Source of the DNA: Agapetus fuscipes
Taxonomy: Eukaryota > Arthropoda > Insecta > Trichoptera > Glossosomatidae
Assembly: GCA_951799405.1 (NCBI GenBank)
Contig: OX637353.1
Coordinates: 3,596,001-3,660,000, forward strand
Length of the DNA: 64,000 bases
Reading direction: 5' to 3'
A model generated the notes under the pieces. That model was not told where the DNA came from, did not search any database, and worked only from the letters and a program-made list of their open reading frames with translations. Within the stretch, counting starts at the first letter, position 1, and every line of letters begins with the position of its first letter. The position numbers and the translations under genes are program-made. Below, piece after piece: positions 1 to 10,796 of the stretch.

Positions 1-1826
1 TAATTAGCTTCACCATCATTGCAAAAGAAAAAAAAGAGGTGTCTATGATTTCGTTCTCCCACAATCTTCCAGCACAAAAATATTGAAATCTGTAAAGTAT
101 GAAAAATTTTAAGATTTTTTTTTCACACCCTTAAAAAATATGCACAAAAATGTGACTGCATATAATGCTTGATAATTAGCTTAACTATCATTTCAGAAGA
201 AAAAAAGGGGGTGTTTATGATTTCGTTCTCCCACAATCTTCCAGCACAAAAATATTGAAATCTGAAAAGTATGAAAAATTTTAAGATTTTTTTTTCACAC
301 CCTTAAAAAATATGCACAAAAATGTGACTGCATATAATGCTAGATGATTAGCTTATCTATCATTGCAAAAGAAAAAAAAGGCGTGTCTATGATTTCGTTC
401 TCCCACAATCTTCCAGCACAAAAATATTGAAATCTGTAAAGTATGAAAAATTTTAAGATTTTTTTTTCACACCCTTAAAAAATATGCACAAAAATGTGAC
501 TGCATATAATGCTTGATGATTAGCTTAACTATCATTTCAGAAGAAAAAAAGGGGGTGTTTATGATTTCGTTCTCCCACAATCTTCCAGCACAAAAATATT
601 GAAATCTGAAAAGTATGAAAAATTTTAAGATTTTTTTTCACACCCTTAAAAAATATGCACAAAAATGTGACTGCATATAATGCTTCATAATTAGCTTCAC
701 CATCATTGCAAAAGAAAAAAAAGGGGTGTTTATGATTTCGTTCTCCCACAATCTTCCAGCACAAAAATATTGAAATCTGTAAAGTATGAAAAATTTTAAG
801 ATTTTTTTTGACAACCTTAAAAAATATGCACAAAAATGTGACTGCATATAATGCTTCATGATTAGCTTCACCATCATTGCAAAAGAAAAAAAAGGGGTGT
901 CTATGATTTCGTTCTCCCACAATCTTGCAGCACAAAAATATTGAAATCTGTAAAGTATTAAAAATTTTAAGATTTTTTTTTCACACCCTTAAAAAATATG
1001 CACAAAAATGTGACTGCATATAATGCTAGATGATTAGCTTAACTACATTGCAAAAGAAAAAAAAGGGGTGTCTATGATTTCGTTCTCCCACAATCTTCCA
1101 GCACAAAAATATTGAAATCTGTAAGGTATGAAAAATTTTAAGATTTTTTTTCACACCCTTAAAAAATATGCACAAAAATGTGACTGCATATAATGCTTGA
1201 CAATTAGCTTTACTGTCATTTCAAAAGAAAAAAAGGTGGTGTTTATGATTTCGTTCTCCCACAATCTTTCAGCACAAAAATATTGAAATCTGAAAAGTAT
1301 GAAAAATTTTAGGATTTTTTTTCACACCCTTAAAAAATATGCACAAAAATGTGACTGCATATAATGCTTCATGATTAGCTTCACTATCATTTCAGAAAAG
1401 AAGGGGGTGTTTATGATTTCGTTCTCCTACAATCTTCCAGCACAAAAATATTGAAATCTGAAAAGTATGTAAAATTTTAAGATTTTTTTTCACACCCTTA
1501 AAAAATATACACAATAATGTGACTCCATATAATGCTTTATGAGTAGCTTCACTATCATTTCGAAAGAAAAAAAGGGGGTGTTTATGATTTCGTTCGCCCA
1601 CAATCTTCCAGCACAAAAGTATTGAAATCTGAAAAGTATGAAAAATTTTAAGATTTTGTTTGACAACCTTAAAAAATATGCACAAAAATGTGACTGCATA
1701 TAATGCTTCATGATTAGCTTCACCATCATTGCAAAAGAAAAAAAAGGGGTGTCTATGATTTCGTTCTCCCACAATCTTGCAGCACAAAAATATTGAAATC
1801 TGTAAAGTATGAAAAATTTTAAGATC
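1..1826. repeat. 172-bp AT-rich satellite array, about 10.6 copies
   Basis: The motif ATTAGCTT recurs at 3, 175, 347, 519, 690 and so on, giving a period of 171-172 bp. Each unit carries a conserved stretch reading GATTTCGTTCTCCCACAATC. Copies fall into two classes: class A has CATTGCAAAAG, GTCTATG (once GTTTATG) and CTGTAA; class B has CATTTC, GTTTATG and CTGAAAAG. The order is A B A B A A A B B B A. The last copy stops at about 1826 and the array runs off the left edge, so its full size is unknown. The period is nucleosome-sized, as in many centromeric or heterochromatic satellites (family knowledge); a centromeric role is not shown here. The reading frames crossing it are by-products of the repetition. 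Confidence 0.95.
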
Positions 1827-1903
1827 ACACTGGTTGAAGGGAAAAATAATGCCTACCAAATGGGGAAAACAGAAGGGATCTGGATCCCCACTTAAAAGAA
1901 ATA

Positions 1904-2507
1904 GGGTATTTTCACATTTTTCTTTTTTTTGTGATTTAAATTCGTTTATGCTTTATTAGCCCAAAACTTCTTGAATTTTAATTTTAGTTGTATTTTTAGC
2001 AAAGCTATAAGCATTTTAAAATCGATTTTTGAATTTTCGCGCCTAAACGCTACTAGATTAAATTTTCTCGCGTGACGTCACGGTCTTGTAAACAACGCCG
2101 TGTCAACTGACAGCCCTCACATTCATGTAATTCAAACATCGCTTTTTAATGTTTACACCTTTTTGTTATTATACCTGTTATTTTTCAACAAGTTTGTGTG
2201 TTTCTTTAAAAACATTTCATTTGTTTCTGTTGTTTTCATTTGTTTCTGTTGTCAACAACACATGTCAACAGAGTATGGAATGTCAATAAAAGAAAGTGAC
2301 GTCAACATATGACGTCACAGCACCGGAAATAGAAAAAGCAGATCTCATATCCGTTTAAAAACTTGTCCAAATTTCTATATTTTCTTTTTTAAATATAAAA
2401 TCGAAAAAAAATATTTTCGACTTCAAATCAACATATTATTATTTGATTTTTCGAAATCTATCAAAATAATATACTTTTTATCATATTCCTCACTATTGCA
2501 AATACCC
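1904..2507. mobile_element. Non-autonomous inverted-repeat element (MITE), copy 1
   Basis: About 604 bp bounded by GGGTATTT and AAATACCC with TA on each side. A second copy about 596 bp long at 47873-48468 matches almost end to end. The longer terminal match, CAATAGGGTATTT, is seen at three of the four ends, so the true ends could lie a few bases outside. There is no coding capacity; the short frame at 2100-2312 is not conserved in copy 2. The interior carries TGACGTCA-type palindromes near both halves. A TA duplication would suit Tc1/mariner-type mobilisation, but the superfamily is inferred only from this. Confidence 0.8.
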
Positions 2508-2509
2508 TA

Positions 2510-2726
2510 TTGAAGCGCATCTCTAGCCACAGAAATGGAACCGGCTCAGGAAAGAGGAAGAAGACAGGCAGAGATTGACGGTTGGGAGAAAGTGGGAAAA
2601 ACCGTGTAAGCATGCCGGGCTTAGTCATATAGGACAGTTGGTACCAAAAGATAATTATAGTTACAAGAAATCCGAAAGTACCCCGCGATAAAACACTTCA
2701 TACATTATTTTCAAAAACACATCATA
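2510..2726 (+). pseudogene. Possible remnant of a LINE reverse transcriptase C-terminus
   Basis: One frame around 2530-2665 reads WNRLRKEEEDRQ followed by VGRKWEKP, the kind of basic, tryptophan-bearing tail seen at LINE ORF2 C-termini. It is short and has no partner copy in the window. The 1827-1903 sequence before the MITE may belong to the same block. I see nothing else here. Confidence 0.25.
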
Positions 2727-4727
2727 CATTCGAAACAGTCATGTCTCTTAGTAATTTTAACAACTTTTGGAAGAAACTTTTTCGCAAAAAGTAAATTCTT
2801 CAAACAACATTTGTAAATACCTACATAGAAAAAAATAAAAAATAATAACTTTCAGGTAGCACAACGGGCGCATGCATAATGTTGGAACATTGAAATTAAG
2901 CATGCCACCTGAACATAAACAGAATTACATATTTTCAAAAACACAACAAAATACATGAAGGATTAAGAGTAGCTGCCGTACATTTTTTTTGGTTTCTTAA
3001 ATATTTAACATTCAACTGGCGTTCATTTTAAAAGTCTGAAGGTTTTTCCTCAATGATCAATTTGGTTTTGGTTATGTCAACATTTTTTGAAAGAAAACTT
3101 TTTTCAATGACAACTTTTTTCCAACAAAATTTTGAAAAACCTGATTTTCACAAAAAAGTCAAATTTATAAGTAAAAAAATCAACTGTTTTGATGCTACAC
3201 AAACAATTATTATTTAGCGAAATGTAATGATATGTAATAGGACAATCACGCCGAGTATATATTTTGCATACCCGCCATACCAACTAAAAAAATACATTGC
3301 TCTGCAGGCGGCCATTTTGAATGTCTAGGCCTCATACTCGAATATAAAATGCATTTTAGTAAACCCCATAAATGTTGGAAGAAACTTTTTTTCTACGGCA
3401 AATTTCTTTGAACAAATATTTAAAAAGTAAAATTTCATACAAAGTGTCTTATATATAAAAATAAAAAAAGTTAAAAAGTTTTTTTTTTTTAATTTTCAAA
3501 AGTCATTTTTTTCTTAGAGTTCTGTCGATGGGTCGAACGTTTTCCCATACTTAGATTTTTTGTAGATTGTGAGTTTAGGCATTTTAAGGTATCTTCAGGT
3601 AGCAAGCAGTATCAGACACTAAAATATCGTGAAAAGTATCACAAGCAGTTTTAAGATATCAAAAGATAATTCAGAGCAGGACGAGCAGTTTGAAGACATT
3701 TCATGACAATAAGAGCAGCTGGAACTATCTAAAAACAAAAGCACCAGTACCAACAAAACAATACCGTACAGCGAACGCATTCATGTTTCATGCCACTATA
3801 AGACAATTGTAAGCAACACCGCGTGTCGTTGGCATCTCGGACCGGTCCGTAGTCCGTTGTGGCAACACTTCGGACTCGTAAATATTTGGAGGGTTGTGGA
3901 TTCGGATCCCGGCGGAGCACACAAAAATACCATTAATATTTCGAATGTGCTCTTCGCTGGGTTGAAGAATTCATAAGCCTTTACCAATGACCGGTCACCA
4001 AGGGTCCATCCAGCCTTACAGCAACTGGGTCTTGCTTGAGTATTGGCGCTTTGTAGCGACGACCAAGCTCGTACACCTCTGCGGCACTACAACAAGTGTC
4101 ATAGACCCCTAGAGTCTTCAGAATCTAGGGAGTCTCCCGCACAGGATTTTCTTAAAAAAAAAAAAAAAAAAAAAAACACAGGTACGCTTAAGATACCATT
4201 ACCAGCAAAACGAAAAAGAGCAAAAAAGACAAGTTATACACTTAAATGATAATCAACAGGAAGAGCATCATTATAAACCATCACCAGAAAAATAAAGAGC
4301 AGAAATAAAAAGCGGGATAAAGACTTCAGCACCTGCACAACAATAGGAAATAGCACGATCAGGCCTGGGATTCTACCATAAAATTGTCCACTTTTTGTTG
4401 TTGTTGTTGGTCAGTTCTCATGGATCTTTTAAAAATCAGAGCAGGGGTAAAAAGTGCTGGCAAAGCCGGACTTTAAACTAGAACGCCGTAATCGTGCGCA
4501 GCACGAGTAGGCAGGCTATTTAACTTAATTTCGTCTTTCGTGGATTAAAGATATTCGGAACATGATAAGAATTCAATTACCTTTTTATCACACAATTTAT
4601 TAAATTATATCTAAAAGCATTCAATGAAATAAATAACATATGGGCAAAAAATTATGGCGAAGCCTGACTAAAACCTGCCCGGAGGGCCTAGCAGCCAACC
4701 GTGCGAGAGCGCGGTTTGGTCTGCTAG
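2727..4727 (+). mobile_element. Helitron-like unit U0 (5'-truncated)
   Basis: First of six head-to-tail units. It ends with a strong terminal hairpin: CTAGCAG-CCAA-CCGTGC, a GAGA loop, GCGCGG-TTTGG-T, then CTGCTAG (about 4688-4727). A terminal hairpin and a final CTAG followed by T are the hallmarks of Helitron 3' ends (family knowledge). It aligns to U1 with an offset of 2354-2358 bp and is nearly identical. The 5' part is missing: homology starts at 2727, equivalent to 5081 in U1. No Rep/helicase protein is encoded, so it is non-autonomous. Confidence 0.75.
3820..4174 (+). mobile_element. tRNA-derived SINE (family A head) with poly(A) tail inside U0
   Basis: The related units U3 and U4 lack this block: they read GCAACACAGGTA uninterrupted, whereas here about 355 bp separate AACAC from a second AACACAGG, so AACAC is the likely target duplication. 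The head, GGTCCGTAGTCC to GGAGCA, is tRNA-like with degraded A and B boxes. The middle (CCAGCCTTACAGCAACTGGG) is shared with the SINE at 55706. The tail differs from other family A copies and ends in about 22 A residues. The same insertion sits at the same place in U1. Confidence 0.8.
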
Positions 4728-6503
4728 TCTATTATATAAAAATCTAGGGGGTATTTGCGTCTGTTTTTTTCGAATTTGTAAAAATGTTTTTCTAAAAAGT
4801 GTTTCTCTTGATAAACTGAACTAACGCTCGATTCCAGAATTTTTGGTGTTTGTTTGTTTGTTTGTTTGTTTGTCCGTTTGTTTGTTTGTATATTTGTACC
4901 ATTATAGGCGCCCAGACCGTTCGCAGCACGATGCTGAAATTTTGCACACCCCCATAAAGTGTTAGTGGCTAAACAACTGTCAGGGTCCGGATGACGTCAC
5001 GTGCATATTTCGCATACCTGCCATACAGACTGAAAGTTGAAATCTTGCCGCTGGCGGCCATTTTAAATTTACAGGCTTGATATTCGAAACAGTCATGTCT
5101 CTTAGTAATTTTAACAACTTTTGGAAGAAACTTTTTCGCAAAAAGTAAATTCTTCAAACAACATTTGTAAATACCTACATAGAAAAAAATAAAAAATAAT
5201 AACTTTCAGGTAGCACAACGGGCGCATGCATAATGTTGGAACATTGAAATTAAGCATGCCACCTGAACATAAACAGAATTACATATTTTCAAAAACACAA
5301 CAAAATACATGAAGGATTAAGAGTAGCTGCCGTACATTTTTTTTGGTTTCTTAAATATTTAACATTCAACTGGCGTTCATTTTAAAAGTCTGAAGGTTTT
5401 TCCTCAATGATCAATTTGGTTTTGGTTATGTCAACATTTTTTGAAAGAAAACTTTTTTCAATGACAACTTTTTTCCAACAAAATTTTGAAAAACCTGATT
5501 TTCACAAAAAAGTCAAATTTATAAGTAAAAAAATCAACTGTTTTGATGCTACACAAACAATTATTATTTAGCGAAATGTAATGATATGTAATAGGACAAT
5601 CACGCCGAGTATATATTTTGCATACCCGCCATACCAACTAAAAAAATACATTGCTCTGCAGGCGGCCATTTTGAATGTCTAGGCCTCATACTCGAATATA
5701 AAATGCATTTTAGTAAACCCCATAAATGTTGGAAGAAACTTTTTTTCTACGGCAAATTTCTTTGAACAAATATTTAAAAAGTAAAATTTCATACAAAGTG
5801 TCTTATATATAAAAATAAAAAAAGTTAAAAAGTTTTTTTTTTTTAATTTTCAAAAGTCATTTTTTTCTTAGAGTTCTGTCGATGGGTCGAACGTTTTCCC
5901 ATACTTAGATTTTTTGTAGATTGTGAGTTTAGGCATTTTAAGGTATCTTCAGGTAGCAAGCAGTATCAGACACTAAAATATCGTGAAAAGTATCACAAGC
6001 AGTTTTAAGATATCAAAAGATAATTCAGAGCAGGACGAGCAGTTTGAAGACATTTCATGACAATAAGAGCAGCTGGAACTATCTAAAAACAAAAGCACCA
6101 GTACCAACAAAACAATACCGTACAGCGAACGCATTCATGTTTCATGCCACTATAAGACAATTGTAAGCAACACCGCGTGTCGTTGGCATCTCGGACCGGT
6201 CCGTAGTCCGTTGTGGCAACACTTCGGACTCGTAAATATTTGGAGGGTTGTGGATTCGGATCCCGGCGGAGCACACAAAAATACCATTAATATTTCGAAT
6301 GTGCTCTTCGCTGGGTTGAAGAATTCATAAGCCTTTACCAATGACCGGTCACCAAGGGTCCATCCAGCCTTACAGCAACTGGGTCTTGCTTGAGTATTGG
6401 CGCTTTGTAGCGACGACCAAGCTCGTACACCTCTGCGGCACTACAACAAGTGTCATAGACCCCTAGAGTCTTCAGAATCTAGGGAGTCTCCCGCACAGGA
6501 TTT

Positions 6504-6534
<31 letters not shown>

Positions 6535-7085
6535 CACAGGTACGCTTAAGATACCATTACCAGCAAAACGAAAAAGAGCAAAAAAGACAAGTTATACACT
6601 TAAATGATAATCAACAGGAAGAGCATCATTATAAACCATCACCAGAAAAATAAAGAGCAGAAATAAAAAGCGGGATAAAGACTTCAGCACCTGCACAACA
6701 ATAGGAAATAGCACGATCAGGCCTGGGATTCTACCATAAAATTGTCCACTTTTTGTTGTTGTTGTTGGTCAGTTCTCATGGATCTTTTAAAAATCAGAGC
6801 AGGGGTAAAAAGTGCTGGCAAAGCCGGACTTTAAACTAGAACGCCGTAATCGTGCGCAGCACGAGTAGGCAGGCTATTTAACTTAATTTCGTCTTTCGTG
6901 GATTAAAGATATTCGGAACATGATAAGAATTCAATTACCTTTTTATCACACAATTTATTAAATTATATCTAAAAGCATTCAATGAAATAAATAACATATG
7001 GGCAAAAAATTATGGCGAAGCCTGACTAAAACCTGCCCGGAGGGCCTAGCAGCCAACCGTGCGAGAGCGCGGTTTGGTCTGCTAG
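4728..7085 (+). mobile_element. Helitron-like unit U1 (complete, 2358 bp)
   Basis: The unit starts TCTATTATATAAAAATC, a Helitron-type 5' end with TC first, and ends at CTGCTAG after the terminal hairpin. The preceding unit's CTAG directly abuts this TC. Its internal order is: a GTTT-rich microsatellite (about 4850-4895), the conserved GGCGCCCAGACCGTTCGCAG block, three degenerate internal repeats each holding a GGCGNNCATTTT motif, a SINE, then the 3' block with CGTGCGCAGCACG and the hairpin. The small frames in it are not conserved between units and are not taken as genes. Confidence 0.8.
6174..6532 (+). mobile_element. tRNA-derived SINE with poly(A) tail inside U1 (same insertion as in U0)
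   Basis: Identical in position and, apart from a slightly longer poly(A), apparently in sequence to the SINE at 3820-4174. The shared flanks show that it was copied with the Helitron unit rather than inserted twice. Confidence 0.8.
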
Positions 7086-8814
7086 TCTATTATATAAAAA
7101 TCTAGGGGGTATTTGCGTCTGTTTTTTTCGAATTTGTAAAAATGTTTTTCTAAAAAGTGTTTCTCTTGATAAACTGAACTAACGCTCGATTCCAGAATTT
7201 TTGGTGTTTGTTTGTTTGTCCGTTTGTTTGTTTGTATATTTGTACCATTATAGGCGCCCAGACCGTTCGCAGCACGATGCTGAAATTTTGCACACCCCCA
7301 TAAAGTGTTAGTGGCTAAACAACTGTCAGGGTCCGGATGACGTCACGTGCATATTTCGCATACCTGCCATACAGACTGAAAGTTGAAATCTTGCCGCTGG
7401 CGGCCATTTTAAATTTACAGGCTTGATGTTCGAAACAGTCATGTCTCTTAGTAATTTTAACAACTTTTGGAAGAAACTTTTTCGCAAAAAGTAAATTCTT
7501 CAAACAAAATTTGTAAATACCTACATAGAAAAAAAAAAAAATAATAACTTTCAGGTAGCACAACGGGCGCATGCATAAAGTTGGAACAATGAAATTGAGT
7601 ATGCCACTTAAACATAAAGAGACTTAAGTATTTTCAAAAGTACAACAAAATACATGAAGGATTAAGAGTAGCTGCGATACATTTTTTTTGGTTTCTCTAA
7701 TAATCAGAGGTCTGCTGGCGTCCATTTTGAATTTTGGAGGTTAACTTTTACATTTTTGAGTTTGTTTCAATTATGTCAACAACTTTCGAAAGATTTTTTT
7801 TTTCAATGGCAATATTTTTCTAACAAAACATTAAAATACCTAATTCTTCACAAAGTCATTTTCTTTCTTGAGGCTATTGTTTTATATACATTGTGTGAGG
7901 TAAATAGGCGGATACTTTTGACCAATGAAATCCATTATTGTTTTATACCAACATGCCTTATGTACTGTACAGCCAATGAAATGTTGGTTTCGCGACAAAA
8001 TGGTGGAGAATTAAAAAGTTTTTTCTATCGACCAATCAAACACAAAAATCTCTTATGTAATATGTACCTATATACTGACATGTTATTTACTCCAACAGCC
8101 AATCACATAACATTACCGTCTATGTAATCGTGGAAAATTTAAAGAGTGGATTTATATGCCAAAAAAAATATGTAAAAGAATCCTTTTAATAAAAAATTAA
8201 AAATGGTCAAAAATAAAAATTTGACACAACTTAAAAAAAAAAAACAAAAATCAAAAAAACGCAAAATCAAAATTTAATAAAAAAATGAAATACAATAACA
8301 TGAAATCTAACATTAAAAAAAACTTACAAAAAAAAAAAAAAAACACGAAATCAAATATTAAAAAAAAAAACAAAATAAATAATCGAAAAACATGAAATCA
8401 AAAATTAAAAAAAACTTGAAAAAAAACGAAAAAAAAACATGAATTTTAAAATAAAAAAAATAACATGAACTCTAACATTAAAAAAACAAACAAAAAAAAA
8501 ATAAACACGAAATCAAATAGTTTAAATAAAAACAAAATAAATAATCGAAAAACATGAAATCAAAATTTTTAAAATAAAATAACATGAAATTCATCCTTAT
8601 CAAAAAATTACAACAATAGAAACGGGAAATTAAAAAAATAAAAACAAATTTTGAAAATAACTAATAGAAAAACATGAAAAAAAAAACTTGAAACAAAAAC
8701 GAAGCATTCAATGAAATAAAAGACATAAGGGCAAAAACTTATGGCGAAGCTAGACTAAAAACTGCCCGGAGGGCCTAGCAGCCAACCGTGCGAGAGCGCG
8801 GTTTGGTCTGCTAG
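7086..8814 (+). mobile_element. Helitron-like unit U2 with a different interior
   Basis: Both ends match the other units: TCTATTATATAAAAA at the start, hairpin and CTAG at 8811-8814. The interior from about 7690 to 8700 does not. It holds CCAAT-type motifs near 7922, 7972, 8031 and 8099, then a very A-rich degenerate repeat built on AAACATGAAATCAAA (8160-8700). The 123-residue frame at 7756-8127 crosses this region but shows no recognisable domain and I do not call it a gene. Replacement of internal sequence between fixed ends is typical of Helitrons. Confidence 0.72.
8160..8700. repeat. A-rich degenerate minisatellite
   Basis: Loosely repeated runs such as AAAAACATGAAATCAAAA and CGAAAAACATGAAATC with long A tracts, specific to Helitron unit U2. 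No coding potential. Confidence 0.6.
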
Positions 8815-10796
8815 TCTATTATATAAAAAAGGAAGGGGTATTTGCGTCTGTTTTTTTCGAATTTGCAAAAATGTTTTTCTACAAAGTGTTTCTATTGACG
8901 AACTGAACTAACGCTACATTCCAGAATTTTTGGTGTTTGTCCGTTTGTTTGTTTGTTTGTTTGTTTGTATATTTGTACCATTATAGGCGCCCAGACCGTT
9001 CGCAGTACGATGCTGAAATTTTGCATACCCCCATAAAATGTCAGTAGCTAAACAACTGTCGGGGTTCGAATGACGTCGCGTGTGTATTTCGCATACCTGC
9101 GATACAAGCTCAAAATTAAAATCTTGCCGCTGGCGGCCATTTTGAATTTACAGACTTCATATTCAATGTGATCATGCCTTTTACTAATTTTAACAACTCT
9201 TGGAAGAAATTTTTTCGCAAAAAGTAGATTCTTCAAACAAACTTTGTAAATACCTACTTAGAAAAAAATAAAAAATTCTAACTTTCAAGTGGCACAATGG
9301 GCGCATGTATCAAGTTGGAACAATGAAATTGAACATGCCACCTAAACATAAACAGACTTACATATTTTCAAAAGTACAACAAAATACATGAAGGATTAAG
9401 AGTAGCTGCGATACATTTTTTTTGGTTTCTTCAATATTTAACATTCTCCTGGCGTTCATTTTAAAATTCTGAAAAATTATTCTCAATAATAAAGTTTGTT
9501 TTGCTAATGTCCACATTTTTTGAAAGAAAACTTTTTTCAATGACAATTTTTTTCATCCAAAATTTTGAAAAACCTGATTTTCCCAAAAAAGTCACATTTA
9601 TAAGTAAAAAAATCAACTACTTTGATGATACATTTACAATTCTAATTTTGCATAATGTAAAGATATGTAATTAGACAATCACACCAAGTGTATATTTTGC
9701 ATACCGGCGATACAAACTAAAAAAATATATTGCTCTGCAGGCGGCGATTTTGAATTCATAGACCTCATACTCAAATTTTGAATGCATTTTAGTAAACCCC
9801 ATAAATGTTGGAAGAATTTTTTTTTCTACGTCAAATTTCTTTGAACAAATATTTAAAAAGTAAAATTTCATACAAAGTGTCTTATATATAAAAATAAAAA
9901 AAGTTAAAAATATGTTTTTCTTAATTTTCAAAAGTCATTCTTTTCTTAGAGTTCTGTCGATGGGTCGAACGTTTTCCCATACTTAGATTTTTTGTAGATT
10001 GTGAGTTTAGGCATTTTAAGGTATCTTCAGGTACCAAGCAGTATCGACACTAAAATATCGTGAAAAGTATAACAAGCAGTTTTAAGATGTCAAAAGATAA
10101 TTCAGAGCAGCACGAGCAGTCTAAAGACATTATGACAATTGTAGCAGCTTGAACAATCTAAAAACAAAAGCATTGGTACCAACAAAACAATGCCATATAG
10201 CAAACGCAGTCATGTTTCATGCCAATATAAGACAACTGAAAGCAACATAGGTAAACACAAGATACTATTACCAACAAAACGACAAAGAGCAGAAAAGACA
10301 AGTTATACACTTTAATGGTAATGAACGGGTCAAGCAAGCATAATACACCATCACCAGAAAAATAAAGAGCAGAAATAAAAAAGCAGGATAAAGACTTTAA
10401 GCACCTGCAAAACAATAGGAAGTAGCACAATCAGGCCTGGGATTCTACCATAAAACTGTCCACTTTCTATTTGTTGTTGGTCAGTTCTCATGGATCTTTT
10501 AAAAATCAGAGCAGGCGTAAAGTGTGCTGGCGAAGCCGAACTTTAAACTAGAATGCCGTAGTCGTGCGCAGCACGAGTAGGCAGGCTATTTAACTTTAAT
10601 TCGTCTTTCGTGGATTCAAGATATTCGGAACATGAAAAGAACTCAATTACCTTTTTATCACAAAATTTATTAAATTATATATTAAAGCATTCAATGAAAT
10701 AAAGAACATATGGGCAAAAATTATGGCGAAGCCAGACCAAAACCAGCCCGGAGGGCCTAGCAGCCAACCGTGCGAGAGCGCGGTTTGGTCTGCTAG
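8815..10796 (+). mobile_element. Helitron-like unit U3
   Basis: Begins TCTATTATATAAAAA at the U2 junction and ends at CTAG 10793-10796. It is 1982 bp long and lacks the SINE found in U0/U1. It is more diverged from U1 than U0 is, so it is older or from another subfamily. It contains the same order of GTTT microsatellite, GGCGCCCAGACCGTTCGCAG block, internal repeats and terminal hairpin. Confidence 0.75.

Noticed and set aside
537..1859. Minus-strand frames of 94-155 residues over the left edge
   Set aside because: They repeat with the 172-bp satellite unit and have no independent coding signal.
2100..2312. 70-residue hydrophobic frame
   Set aside because: It lies inside a MITE and is not conserved in the second copy at 47873-48468.
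3729..3987. Short minus-strand frames repeated exactly at 6083-6341
   Set aside because: Identity reflects duplication of the Helitron unit with its SINE, not coding constraint; U3 and U4 lack the sequence.
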